Shown piece after piece: positions 32,500 to 41,474 of a stretch of 64,000 bases of DNA. A program made the translations under genes and the position numbers. Location: the NCBI RefSeq assembly GCF_040655075.1, contig NZ_JBFAJC010000021.1, forward strand, positions 1 through 64,000. Reading direction: 5' to 3'. How positions within the stretch are numbered: the stretch's first letter is position 1; every line of letters begins with the position of its first letter. Below the pieces are notes generated by a model. It was not told the DNA's origin and ran no database searches. It saw only the letters and a program-made list of their open reading frames with translations. Origin of the DNA: Actinoallomurus sp040655075. Lineage in GTDB: Bacteria; Actinomycetota; Actinomycetes; Streptosporangiales; Streptosporangiaceae.

Positions 32500-35400
32500 G
32501 TGAAGCGCGTGTTCCTTTCCGTCCTGGCCGCATCGGCCTTGATCGTCGGCCTGCAATCCACGCCGACGAGCGCGTCGCCACCGAAACCCGGTGCCGTCAG
32601 CGACCATGTCGACCTGTACACAGGCGACATCCCCCTCGCCCAGACCCGGGCCCTGCACGGCGCCGGGCTCGACGACGAGGACATCCACATCGGCAAGGTC
32701 ACCGGTGGCAAGGTGCACGTGGAGGTCCTCATGGGCGGCCGGCAGGCCCAGCGCCTGCGCGCCCAGGGCCTCGACCTGAAGCTCAACGTCGTGAACGGCA
32801 GGACCGCCGCCCAGCGCGCCACCCTGGCCGGCAAGGGCGACCACGTCTTCCGCCCGTACACCGGGCCCGGCAACATCCGCGAGGAGATCCTGAACGCGGC
32901 GGCGGCGCACGCCGACATCGCCCAGGCCGTCGACATCGGCACCACCGTGCAGGGCAAGCCGATCACCGCGATCAAGGTGACGAGGAACGCCCGCTCGCTG
33001 CGGCCGGGCGGCCGCCCGGCAGTCGTCTACCAGGGCACCCAGCACGCCCGGGAGTGGATCGCGACGGAGACCGTCCGCCGGCTGCTCCACTACGTCCTGG
33101 ACAACTACGGCAAGAACCCCCAGGTGACCAAGGCCGTCAACACCGACGAGCTGTGGTTCATCCCCGTCGTGAACGTCGACGGGTACGACTACACGTTCAC
33201 GCCGGGCAACCGGTTCTGGCGCAAGAACCTCCGGGACAACGACGGCGACGGCAAGATCACCTCGAACGACGGCGTCGACCCGAACCGCAACTTCCCCTAC
33301 AAGTGGGGTTACGACAACGAGGGGTCGTCGGCGGCCCCGGCCGACGAGACCTACCGCGGCAGCGGGCCGGCTTCGGAGCCGGAGACCAAGGCGCAGATCG
33401 CCCTCTATAAGAGGATCCGCCCGAAGTTCCTGCTGAACTGGCACTCAGCGGCGCAACTGCTGCTGCACGGCGTCGGCTGGCAGTCGCTCACCCGCAGCCC
33501 GGACGACGTGATCCACGACGCGGTCCTCGGCGACATCGACCACTCGGCCGTCCCCGGCTACACGCCGGAGCTGGGCGCCCAGCTGTACACCACCAACGGC
33601 GAGACCGACGGGTACACCGAGTCGGTGCTCGGCACGCTGACCTACACCCCCGAGCAGAGCACCTGCCTCACGGCGGTGAACAGCGACCCGACCGACGACT
33701 GGACGCCCGCCGACTGCGGCGGCAGCACCGCCCAGGTCTTCCAGTTCCCCGACAGCGAGAAGCTGATCCAAAAGGAGTTCGAGAAGAATCTCTCGCTCTC
33801 CCTCGATCTCTCCGCCTCCGCCCACGACCCGGCCCACCCGATCTCCCCGGTCGGCCGTACGGTGCCGGACTTCGCGGTCGACGCGTTCGGCACGTCGTAC
33901 GGCTCCACGCAGACGGTGGCGTCCGTGATCCGGCGGTCCCTGCCCGGCAAGCGGCTGCGCTACAAGATCAACGGCGGCGCCGCGCGTACGGCATCGGTCC
34001 ACGAGTGGCAGGGCGGCGAGCGGTACGGCCAGGACAGCAGGAACTACTTCGCCGAATACCGGGGCACGATCCACGGCCTGCGGCCCGGTGACAAGGTCCA
34101 GGCCTGGTTCATCGCGGGCGGGAAGGTCAGCACCCCGTTCACCTTCGCCGTGCGGGACCAGCAGGGCGCCTCGGTGCTGGTGCTCGCCGACGAGGACTAC
34201 ACGGGCGTCAACCCGACCTACCCGCCGGGCACGAACAAGCCGAAGTACGCCCAGGCGTACGTCGACGCGCTCAAGGCCAACAAGATCAAGGCCGTGGTGT
34301 GGGACATCGACCGGGACGGCGTCCCGCACGACCTCGGCGTGCTCGGCCACTTCAAGGGCGTCGTCTGGTACCTCGGCGACAACCGCCTCACGCAGGACGC
34401 CGCCGACGAGTACGTCCCGGTCGGGAGCCAGAAGTTCCCCGACTCGGAGATCGCCGACCGCGAGGTCCACACGACCCTGTTCGTGCGCGACTACCTCAAC
34501 GAGGGCGGCAAGCTGCTCTACACAGGTGAGACGGCCGGCTACTTCGGCCCGCTCGCCGGGGCGAACGGCGGCGGCATCTACTACGGCCTCAAGGGACACC
34601 CGGAGAAGCCGTGCGTCGTCACCGCCGACCTGCGCGACGACTGCGAGCTGCTGGCCGACGACTTCGTGCAGTACTACCTCGGCGCGTACAGCCGGGTGAC
34701 CCGGCAGAACCCGACCGGCTTCCGCGGCACCGGCGCCCCGCTCACCGGGCTCGCCGCCGGGCTCGGCGGCACGGACAACCCGCTGAACGAGGCGGGGAAC
34801 TTCGACGTGACCAGCGACAACCTGCCGGTCAAGCAGTTCCCGCAGTTCAAGAGCTGGGCGGCCGGGGAGTACAGCAGCAGGGGCGGCCCGTTCGACCCGG
34901 TCGAGGGGTCCTGGTACGCCGCCGGGCCGCACGCGGACAGTTCGTACATGCGCCTGACCCGCACCGTCGACCTGACCGGAGTCACGGCGAGCCGGCAACC
35001 GAAGCTGGCGGCCAAATTCTCCTACGACACCGAGAACGGCTACGACCACGTGATCGTCGAGGCGCACACCGCGGGCGCGGACGACTGGACGACACTGCCC
35101 GACCTGGGCGGGCACACGAAGACCACGGTGCCGTCCGACTGCGACCAGGGCTTCCTGCTCGCCCTGCACCCCTGGCTGAAGCACTACCTGACGCTCGGCA
35201 GCCCGTGCACGGCGACGGGTACCAGCGGCGCCTGGAACTCCTTCACCGGCAGCTCGGACGGCTGGCAGCCGGTGTCGTTCGACCTGTCCGCGTACGCCGG
35301 CAAAAAGGTCGAGATCTCGATCAGCTACGTGACGGACCCGGCCACCGGCGGGACCGGCGCGTTCGTCGACGACACCAAGGTCACGACCACGACCGGCACC

Positions 35401-35625
35401 CTCGACGCCGAAGGCTTCGAGAGCGGCCTCGGCCCCTGGTCCGCCCCCGGAGCGCCGGCGGGCAGCCCGCCGAACGTGAAGGACTTCCACCGGGCCCAGG
35501 GCTTCGGCGTCGCGGCCGTCGCCACCCCCGACACCCTGCTCTTCGGGTTCGGGCTGGAGCAGGTGCCGTCCACCGCCGAGCGCAACAAGATCATCGGTGC
35601 GGCGATGAAGCAGCTGATCGGCTGA
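32500..35625 (+). CDS. Large secreted M14 zinc carboxypeptidase
   Basis: A 1041-residue precursor from the GTG at 32500 (GGAG 6 nt upstream). The signal peptide is about 1-27 (RVFLSVLAASALIVGLQSTP). An N-terminal propeptide-like region is followed by the M14 domain (about 120-440): zinc ligands in GTQHAREWIATE (HxxE) and NWHSAAQLLLHG, substrate-binding DPNRNFPYKWGYD. Further regions include a Rossmann-like domain (about 540-740) and C-terminal beta domains (SFDLSAYAGKKVEISISYVT, GFESGLGPW) like those of immune-inhibitor-A-type secreted proteases. It degrades extracellular peptides. Two terminator-like features flank the gene. Confidence 0.9.
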   Translation: MKRVFLSVLAASALIVGLQSTPTSASPPKPGAVSDHVDLYTGDIPLAQTRALHGAGLDDEDIHIGKVTGGKVHVEVLMGGRQAQRLRAQGLDLKLNVVNGRTAAQRATLAGKGDHVFRPYTGPGNIREEILNAAAAHADIAQAVDIGTTVQGKPITAIKVTRNARSLRPGGRPAVVYQGTQHAREWIATETVRRLLHYVLDNYGKNPQVTKAVNTDELWFIPVVNVDGYDYTFTPGNRFWRKNLRDNDGDGKITSNDGVDPNRNFPYKWGYDNEGSSAAPADETYRGSGPASEPETKAQIALYKRIRPKFLLNWHSAAQLLLHGVGWQSLTRSPDDVIHDAVLGDIDHSAVPGYTPELGAQLYTTNGETDGYTESVLGTLTYTPEQSTCLTAVNSDPTDDWTPADCGGSTAQVFQFPDSEKLIQKEFEKNLSLSLDLSASAHDPAHPISPVGRTVPDFAVDAFGTSYGSTQTVASVIRRSLPGKRLRYKINGGAARTASVHEWQGGERYGQDSRNYFAEYRGTIHGLRPGDKVQAWFIAGGKVSTPFTFAVRDQQGASVLVLADEDYTGVNPTYPPGTNKPKYAQAYVDALKANKIKAVVWDIDRDGVPHDLGVLGHFKGVVWYLGDNRLTQDAADEYVPVGSQKFPDSEIADREVHTTLFVRDYLNEGGKLLYTGETAGYFGPLAGANGGGIYYGLKGHPEKPCVVTADLRDDCELLADDFVQYYLGAYSRVTRQNPTGFRGTGAPLTGLAAGLGGTDNPLNEAGNFDVTSDNLPVKQFPQFKSWAAGEYSSRGGPFDPVEGSWYAAGPHADSSYMRLTRTVDLTGVTASRQPKLAAKFSYDTENGYDHVIVEAHTAGADDWTTLPDLGGHTKTTVPSDCDQGFLLALHPWLKHYLTLGSPCTATGTSGAWNSFTGSSDGWQPVSFDLSAYAGKKVEISISYVTDPATGGTGAFVDDTKVTTTTGTLDAEGFESGLGPWSAPGAPAGSPPNVKDFHRAQGFGVAAVATPDTLLFGFGLEQVPSTAERNKIIGAAMKQLIG

Positions 35626-35653
35626 TCGGCTGATCGGCAAGGCGGCTACCGAG

Positions 35654-35691
35654 GGCGTGGTCACACGGCGTGATGATCGCGTGACCACGCC
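35654..35691 (+). terminator. Terminator after the carboxypeptidase gene
   Basis: GGCGTGGTCAC (35654-35664) pairs perfectly with GTGACCACGCC (35681-35691), 28 bp after the stop. The remaining gap up to 36142 shows no gene; it should hold the sigma-factor promoter. Confidence 0.65.
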
Positions 35692-36142
35692 TCCCGCGTT
35701 CTCGCCGACAGGGAGCGGGAGTAACGGACCACCGTCCTCAACTGCCAGTCGCGGCAAACGCGCATCATTCACGTTGCCTCTTCCCAAAACCGGGTAACCG
35801 CCCTCTTCGCCTTGACCCGACGGAGACAGAGTGGAGGAGACGGCGATGGGAACACGGAGTGTGACGAAGCTCATTTCCCGGTGCGCCGAGCTTGCGTTAG
35901 AATGACGCTTCCGGTAGGCGCCCCGCGTGAGAGGCGTCCAGCCTCCTCGCCGGTCAGCCGACGCAGTCGTCGGCAGCCTATCGGCGATGCGATTTCACGG
36001 CCCCTGGCGGGCACACCATAGCCGATAGCTGCACGGAGACCCTCCGTGTCCGGCGTCTCGACCCGGCCCCGCACAGCGGGGAGCGCCCCCGACCGCGGGC
36101 GGAGGATCCGTCCAGGTCAACACCCCTACGGAGAGCAGCAAA

Positions 36143-36730
36143 ATGACGACTGTGGCGAGCGATGCACGCCGCCAGGACGTCGAGCGATACCAGCGCGACG
36201 TCACGCCGCTCATCGACCCGCTGTACGCCAGCGCGGTGCGGATGACGCGTAACTCCGCCGACGCCGAGGACCTCCTCCAGGAGACCCTCGCCAAGGCCTA
36301 CGTCAACTTCCACCAGTTCGAAGAGGGCACGAACCTCAAGGCCTGGATGCACCGCATCCTGACCAACAACTTCATCAACACCTACCGCAAGAAGCAGCGC
36401 GAGCCTCAGCGCGCCGCCACCGACGAGATCGAGGACTGGCAGCTCGCCCGCGCCGAGTCGCACTCCTCCACCGGCCTGCGCTCGGCCGAGCACGAGGCGC
36501 TGGACCGCATGCCCGACTCCGACGTGATCAAGGCGCTGCGCGGCCTCCCCGTGGAGTTCCGCACCGCGGTATACCTCGCCGACGTCGAGGGCTACCCCTA
36601 CAAGGAGATCGCCGAGATGATGGGCACTCCCATCGGCACGGTGATGTCCCGGCTGCACCGCGGCCGCCGTCAGCTGCGCGAGCAGCTCAAGGAGTACGCT
36701 CCGCGCGTCGCCGTCGTCCGCGCCGCCTAG
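36143..36730 (+). CDS. ECF sigma factor of the SigR/SigH type
   Basis: A 195-residue sigma factor: region 2 (about 20-90, SADAEDLLQETLAKAYVNFH, FEEGTNLKAWMHRILTNNFI), a linker with EIEDWQLARAESHSSTGLRS that is diagnostic for the SigR group, and region 4 (about 130-185, YLADVEGYPYKEIAEMMGTP, GTVMSRLHRGRRQLRE). SigR directs the thiol-oxidative-stress regulon and is normally encoded next to its zinc anti-sigma factor RsrA. Here the next gene is convergent and unrelated, so no rsrA is adjacent. Confidence 0.92.
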   Translation: MTTVASDARRQDVERYQRDVTPLIDPLYASAVRMTRNSADAEDLLQETLAKAYVNFHQFEEGTNLKAWMHRILTNNFINTYRKKQREPQRAATDEIEDWQLARAESHSSTGLRSAEHEALDRMPDSDVIKALRGLPVEFRTAVYLADVEGYPYKEIAEMMGTPIGTVMSRLHRGRRQLREQLKEYAPRVAVVRAA

Positions 36731-36752
36731 GGCGTAGACCGGCTTCGGGCGA

Positions 36753-37709
36753 TCAGGAGAATCCCCCTTGTAGGTGCCGGGTCAGTTGCTCGTAGCGCTG
36801 CCAGCCCTCCTGCTGCCGCCCGTCGCCGAGCACGTACCAGACCGCCGGTGACTGGGCGTCCCCGATCCGCTGCGCGGGAATGCCCGGCGGCCCCGGCGCC
36901 GAACCGCCCACGGCCATGCCGATCGGAGCGGGTGGCCCCAGCCAGCGCGGGACGGTCGTCAGATCGGCGCGGCCGTTGCTGAGCTGGGCGAACAGCGAGA
37001 TCAGATGCCGCCCGGCGGCGATCCCGCCGAGCTGCGCCGACAGCGTGCCGACCGGCACCTCCCGCGGGTCGGCGTACCCGACGACGAGCGTCACCGCCTC
37101 CTCGACGGCCTCGCCCGCCTTCGACACGAGCAGCGTGCCGACGGCGGGCCGACTCCCGGCGCCCACGATCGTCAGCCACGTGGCACCGGCCCCCCGCGAC
37201 CAGAACAGCTCGCTCAGCTGCTCCCGCCGCCACACGTCGGTGGCGGGTTCGGCGATCCCCCAGCCTCCGGGCGGCTCGCCCGTCAGCGCCGTGCAGACCT
37301 GCTCGGCCGCCGCGCCGATCTCCGTGTCCGACGTGTGGCGCACCCGGAACGTCACCGTCAGCTGCGCCCCCACCGGCTCGGTCGGAGGCGCCGTGTAGGC
37401 GGGCGCGTACGTCCGGGCATTCGGGTCGGTGACGAACGCGCTGCCGTCCCACACGAGCGGGACGCCGGACAGCCCGTCGTAGTAGCCGCCGTCCGCGCGG
37501 ACCACCCAATGAGTGTTCGGGCCGGTGAGGACCAGCCGCAGCGGCACCGTGATCCGCGCGTCCGGCCCTGTGACGATCTGGAGCCCGCGCCGCGTCTCAC
37601 TGCACAAGCGCAGCCCGTCCGCGAGCCACTTCGTGAACGCCACGACCGGCCGGTCCTGCAGGACCACCATGGCGTTCGGCGTCAGCGCGTCCGCCGACGG
37701 CCCGCTCAC
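36753..37709 (-). CDS. DUF6177 protein, C-terminal part (separate gene)
   Basis: A 318-residue protein from the GTG at 37709, which overlaps the preceding stop (GTGA). Pieces such as MVVLQDRPVVAFTKWLADGL, THWVVRADGGYYDGLSGVPL, EPPGGWGIAEPATDVWRREQ and VWYVLGDGRQQEGWQRYEQL match the main domain of DUF6177 proteins of actinomycetes, which in other genomes carry the N-terminal part in the same polypeptide and sit near type VII secretion genes. No enzyme motif is visible. Together with the gene before it, it forms a two-subunit version. Confidence 0.72.
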   Translation of the reverse strand: MSGPSADALTPNAMVVLQDRPVVAFTKWLADGLRLCSETRRGLQIVTGPDARITVPLRLVLTGPNTHWVVRADGGYYDGLSGVPLVWDGSAFVTDPNARTYAPAYTAPPTEPVGAQLTVTFRVRHTSDTEIGAAAEQVCTALTGEPPGGWGIAEPATDVWRREQLSELFWSRGAGATWLTIVGAGSRPAVGTLLVSKAGEAVEEAVTLVVGYADPREVPVGTLSAQLGGIAAGRHLISLFAQLSNGRADLTTVPRWLGPPAPIGMAVGGSAPGPPGIPAQRIGDAQSPAVWYVLGDGRQQEGWQRYEQLTRHLQGGFS

Positions 37710-38080
37710 GGGCTGTCCTCGACGCCCGGGGGTCCGGCCCAGATCGTGCCGCCCTGCCAGTGCACCATGTCGTCCGCGAACCGGCGGGCGATCCGGGCGG
37801 CGTCCGGCACGCCCGCGGCCGCGCGCACCTCGACCCACCAGATCGGCACCCGTACGCGGTCGGCCAGTTCCGGGCCCAGCAGCCGCTCCACCTCACCGCG
37901 CACCTGCACGAGCTGCGGCGTCTCGATGGCGACGGCCAGCCGTCCCCCGCTGTCGTAGAGGTGGACGGCCCCGTCCCCCGCGTCGCACGGCTCCAGCGAC
38001 TCGCCGAAGGCGATCATGCCTTCTATGACGGTCGAGATCTCGGGCTGGTGCCGCACCAACGCGACGATGTCGCTGGTCAA
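37706..38080 (-). CDS. DUF6177 protein, N-terminal part (separate gene)
   Basis: A 124-residue protein from the TTG at 38080, chosen because AGGAGG lies 8 nt upstream (the GTG at 38089 would start inside that site). It contains GRLAVAIETPQLVQVRGEVE, RLLGPELADRVRVPIWWVEV and ARIARRFADDM, the N-terminal module of DUF6177 proteins. Its stop overlaps the GTG of the next gene, so the two halves are made in step. It follows the MinD-like ATPase gene in the same direction after about 100 bp. Confidence 0.72.
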   Translation of the reverse strand: MTSDIVALVRHQPEISTVIEGMIAFGESLEPCDAGDGAVHLYDSGGRLAVAIETPQLVQVRGEVERLLGPELADRVRVPIWWVEVRAAAGVPDAARIARRFADDMVHWQGGTIWAGPPGVEDSP

Positions 38081-38181
38081 GAGCCTCACCTCCTATCGGG
38101 GGTCGTCCTCACGGAACCCGTCGAGAGTCGTTCTCACACGACCTGTCGGCCTTGTTCTCACATGGCCCGTCGGGGTCTTTC

Positions 38182-40524
38182 TCACGCGGCGACCGCCCGG
38201 GCGAACGCCTCGACCGCGATGCGGATGACCGCCGCCCGGGTCTCATGGCCGATCCGCGCGGACTCTACCGCCGTTCCCGCGGCCAGGTGCCGGTCGTACG
38301 GGATGTGCACCACCGGCAGCCCGCCCGAGCTGAGCATCTGCGCCGCACGCCCCAGATCCGCGTCGACGTGCGGCGTGTGCGTCACGAACGCGATCACCGT
38401 ACGGGGCAGGAGGTGGTCGTAGCCGTTCCGCGCCTGCCACTCCAGGGCCCCGTGCGCGCTCAGCGCCCCGTCGACCGTGCCCGGCGTCACCATGACCTGG
38501 GCGTGGGAGTCGGAGAGGATGCCGCGCTGCAACTCCGGCAGCAGCCCGGCCCCGCAGTCGACGACCGTCGCGGCGAAGTAGCGGCTCATCGCGCCCGCGG
38601 CGGCACGGAACGTGGCCAGGTCCAGCTCGCCGGTGATCCGCCCTCCGGCCGTACCGGACAGCACCCACAGCCCGTCGGTCGTCTGGGCGAGGTACCGGGA
38701 CGCCTCCTCGAAGGACCGCGGGTGCGCCGACGTCAGGTCGTGCAGCGAACGCTGGTTGCCCACGCCCATCCGCAGCGGGAGCGAGCCGAGCCCCGAGTCG
38801 GCGTCCACGGCCAGGACGCGGTCCTGCCGGTACTGGGCGATCACCGTCGCGGTCAGCCCCGCGACCGTGGTCTTGCCGGCGCCGCCCCGGATGCTGGTGA
38901 CCGCGATCTGCCGGCTGGACGGCACCGGCCGGCTCAGCACGGCCTCCACGTCGGCGGCCTTGCGCACATCGTTGGCGGCGGCCGCCCCCACGGCGCGGAG
39001 CATCCCCCGGGACATCCGGCGCATGAGAGGGTCGCCGTACGCGGACCGGCGCACGAGATCGCGGGCGGCGATCGGCCCGCCAGTGACCGGCGGCCCGGTC
39101 TGCGGCGGCCCGCCCTGCTGCGGGCCTCCCTGCTGCGGGCCTCCCTGCTGCGGGCCGGACGCGCGCGGATTCCGCGGAGGCTGCGATGCCGGGTCTTCGG
39201 GCTCCAGCCGCCACGCCTCGGAGCCCGACTGGTCCCAGGCCTCGCGCGCGGGCCCGGTGGGGGCACCCTGCTGTTCCGCCGCCTCGGCACCCCACGCCGG
39301 CTGGGCGGCCTGGTCCCACTGCACCTGGGACGCCTCCCACGACGCTGGGGACGGCTCCTGCTCCCCCTGCGGAGGGACACTCAGCTCCCACTGGGGAGGA
39401 GGCGGCACCTGCTCCGCTTGCGGCGAAGCGCTCTGCTCCCACGCGGGAGGCGGGGCCTCCTCGGGACGGGGCGGCGGTCCCTGGTCCCACTCGGGAGGCG
39501 GCGCCTGCTCGGGACGGGGCGGGGCGCCCTGGTCCCACGACACCGGCGGACCCGCGTCCATCGGCGACGGCGACGCGTGTTCCGCCTGCTGCGGAACACT
39601 CTGCTCCCAGGCGGGAGGCGGCGCCTGCTCCGGGCGGGGCGGCGCCCCCTGATCCCACTGCCCCGAGCCCTGATCCCATGACGTCGGCTGCCCCTGCTCC
39701 ACCTGCGGCGGGGGCACCCGGCCCGCCTGCGGCGGAGCGCTCTGCTCCCACGCGGCAGGTGGGCCCTGCTCCGCCTGCGGCGGGACGTTCTGCTCCCACA
39801 CGGCGGGCGTGGCCTGCTCCGCCTGCGGCGGCATCGGGTCCGCCTGCGGCGAGACATTCTGGTCCCACGCGGCGGCCGGGGCCTGCTCCGCCTGCGGCGG
39901 GACGTTCTGCTCCCACGCGGCGGCCAGGGGCTGCTGCGAACGGGGCGGTGCCTCCTGGTCCGGCTGCGCCGGCACGCTCTGCTGCGGGCTCTGGTCCCAG
40001 GACGGCGAGGGCCGCACCGCCGCGTCGGCGGGTTCGACCGTGGTCCGCTCCGCCGGCGGCGGCTGCTCCGTCCACGCGGAAGCCGGGTCCGGCGCGATCG
40101 GCGGCTCGACGGCGGGAGCCGACCATGCGGAAGGCGGCTCCTGCGCCGCCGTCACGTCCTGGGGCGGGTGGGCCGCCTGACCGGCCGGCCCACCGGGGAC
40201 GCCGCCGAACGGGGTGGCCCGGTCGTCGTCGGATGCGCCGGTGACGGGCCGGTCGGCGAACGCGTCGGCCGCGGTGCGCTCGGCGGGCTCGGCGGGCTCG
40301 GCGGCCGGTCCCCCGATCACGGACACGTCCTCGGCCGGGCGTGGCTCCTCCGGCCCGTCTGTCGGCGACGGAATCTCGGGAATGCCGCCGGTCGGCTCGT
40401 GGCTCGGCGCAGCCGGGCCCGCAGACGAGGGCATGGGACGACGACTCGGGTCGGCGGTGACGAGCCCGGATAGCGGGGTACCGAGCTCGGTGAGCACGGC
40501 GACCTGCCAGTCCTGCTCGGACAC
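38182..40524 (-). CDS. MinD/ParA-like ATPase with long Pro/Gln-rich repeat region (type VII secretion-associated type)
   Basis: 780 residues from the GTG at 40524 (GAGGAG upstream). Residues about 30-500 are low complexity: an Ala/Pro/Glu-rich stretch and then some 15 repeats of about 15-20 residues around PPQAEQxPPAAWEQ. The C-terminal 290 residues are a deviant-Walker ATPase (VTSIRGGAGKTTVAGLTATV, VLAVDADSGLGSLPLRMGVG). The architecture resembles EspI-like and other ESX-associated MinD proteins of actinobacteria. With the DUF6177 pair it suggests a link to type VII secretion, but no EccC, WXG100 or mycosin gene is in the window. Confidence 0.82.
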   Translation of the reverse strand: MSEQDWQVAVLTELGTPLSGLVTADPSRRPMPSSAGPAAPSHEPTGGIPEIPSPTDGPEEPRPAEDVSVIGGPAAEPAEPAERTAADAFADRPVTGASDDDRATPFGGVPGGPAGQAAHPPQDVTAAQEPPSAWSAPAVEPPIAPDPASAWTEQPPPAERTTVEPADAAVRPSPSWDQSPQQSVPAQPDQEAPPRSQQPLAAAWEQNVPPQAEQAPAAAWDQNVSPQADPMPPQAEQATPAVWEQNVPPQAEQGPPAAWEQSAPPQAGRVPPPQVEQGQPTSWDQGSGQWDQGAPPRPEQAPPPAWEQSVPQQAEHASPSPMDAGPPVSWDQGAPPRPEQAPPPEWDQGPPPRPEEAPPPAWEQSASPQAEQVPPPPQWELSVPPQGEQEPSPASWEASQVQWDQAAQPAWGAEAAEQQGAPTGPAREAWDQSGSEAWRLEPEDPASQPPRNPRASGPQQGGPQQGGPQQGGPPQTGPPVTGGPIAARDLVRRSAYGDPLMRRMSRGMLRAVGAAAANDVRKAADVEAVLSRPVPSSRQIAVTSIRGGAGKTTVAGLTATVIAQYRQDRVLAVDADSGLGSLPLRMGVGNQRSLHDLTSAHPRSFEEASRYLAQTTDGLWVLSGTAGGRITGELDLATFRAAAGAMSRYFAATVVDCGAGLLPELQRGILSDSHAQVMVTPGTVDGALSAHGALEWQARNGYDHLLPRTVIAFVTHTPHVDADLGRAAQMLSSGGLPVVHIPYDRHLAAGTAVESARIGHETRAAVIRIAVEAFARAVAA

Positions 40525-40702
40525 CGGTCTCCTCTCGGCGCACACCGGGCGTATGGGGGCGGAAACGCTCCTGATCCTATCTGCGTGTGCCTGTCCCCGG
40601 CGTCCCGTACCACCATCGGAGCCGATTACCCAGAGAGAGTGGTGCGCTACAGTGAGCGATTGAGTTCCGCTGATCAGGCGGGACCTTCCGGGGGGAAATC
40701 AC

Positions 40703-41359
40703 ATGCGACGTTTCCTGGCGTTTTCCATCGCCGCAGCCATCCCAGCGACGTTTTCCGCGGCTCCGGCCGGAGCCCAGAGCAGACCCGCGCCACCGGCGAC
40801 GGGCGCCCACGGCAGGGCGGCCGCCTCCCAGCGCCTCCTGCGGCATGTCCGGCCGGTGCCGCGGGGCACCGTCGTCCACGACATGTCGGCCGCCTCCATC
40901 GCGCCGGGCGCCGGGACGGCGCCGGGAGCCTCACCGGGCGCGCCGTCGCTTCCGGGCGACGTCGCCGCCACGCCGACCGCCGCGTCGCCGCAGGCGAGCG
41001 TCGCCGCCTCACCGGCGCAGTCGATCGCCGCAGGCGGCGGCCAGGCCGCGCACGGGCCGACCCAGCTCACGCTCACGACGGTCGTGGGCTCGGCCACGCC
41101 GAAGACCGTGACACTGCAGTGCGACCCGGTCGGCGGCACCCACCCGAAGGCCGAGCAGGCCTGCGCCGACGTCGCCAAGACGCACGGCGACTTCAAGCTC
41201 GCCTCGGACGAGAAGAATCCACGCGCGTGCTTCATGATCTATTCACCGGTCACGACCAGCGCGGAAGGGCAGTTGCGCGGCGAGGCGGTCAAGTACACCG
41301 CGCGGTTCCCGAACACCTGCATGATGCGCACCCAGACCGGTTCGATCTTCGATTTCTGA
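40703..41359 (+). CDS. Secreted subtilisin-inhibitor-like (SSI) protein
   Basis: A 218-residue precursor with signal peptide (about 1-24, RRFLAFSIAAAIPATFSAAP), a low-complexity Ala/Pro/Ser/Gly linker (about 25-118) and a C-terminal SSI domain (about 119-218). That domain has the family pattern QLTLTTVVGSATPKTVTLQC, DPVGGTHPKAEQACADVAKT, RACFMIYSPVTTSAEG and NTCMMRTQTGSIFDF with four cysteines. SSI proteins inhibit serine proteases outside the cell. The region of the reactive-site loop reads ACFMIYSPV, so specificity may be unusual. The long linker is not typical. Confidence 0.88.
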   Translation: MRRFLAFSIAAAIPATFSAAPAGAQSRPAPPATGAHGRAAASQRLLRHVRPVPRGTVVHDMSAASIAPGAGTAPGASPGAPSLPGDVAATPTAASPQASVAASPAQSIAAGGGQAAHGPTQLTLTTVVGSATPKTVTLQCDPVGGTHPKAEQACADVAKTHGDFKLASDEKNPRACFMIYSPVTTSAEGQLRGEAVKYTARFPNTCMMRTQTGSIFDF

Positions 41360-41474
41360 AGAGCGAACGTCGGCGGACGTCCCGGTCCCGGCCGGGCTCC
41401 GAACGCCCGCGCGGCCGGAATAAGACCCGCCTTCGGGGGTAGTCGGCGCATGACGGGCGAAGGGAGTGTTCGCA

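Noticed and set aside
33445..35874. 809-codon leftward open frame opposite the carboxypeptidase
   Set aside because: Mirror frame of the M14 gene, without motifs; the carboxypeptidase carries signal peptide and zinc ligands.
35692..36142. SigR-type autoregulatory promoter (GGAAT-N18-GTT) upstream of the sigma gene
   Set aside because: GGGAAC occurs at about 35849 but no GTT-type -10 lies at the right distance, so no promoter was called.
36727..37509. rsrA-like anti-sigma gene after sigR
   Set aside because: The frames there are shadows of the convergent DUF6177 gene; no HxxxCxxC zinc anti-sigma motif is found.
38243..40543. 766-codon frame in another phase of the MinD-like gene
   Set aside because: Out-of-phase translation of the Pro/Gln repeats, giving Arg/Gly-rich sequence; the chosen frame has the intact deviant Walker motif.
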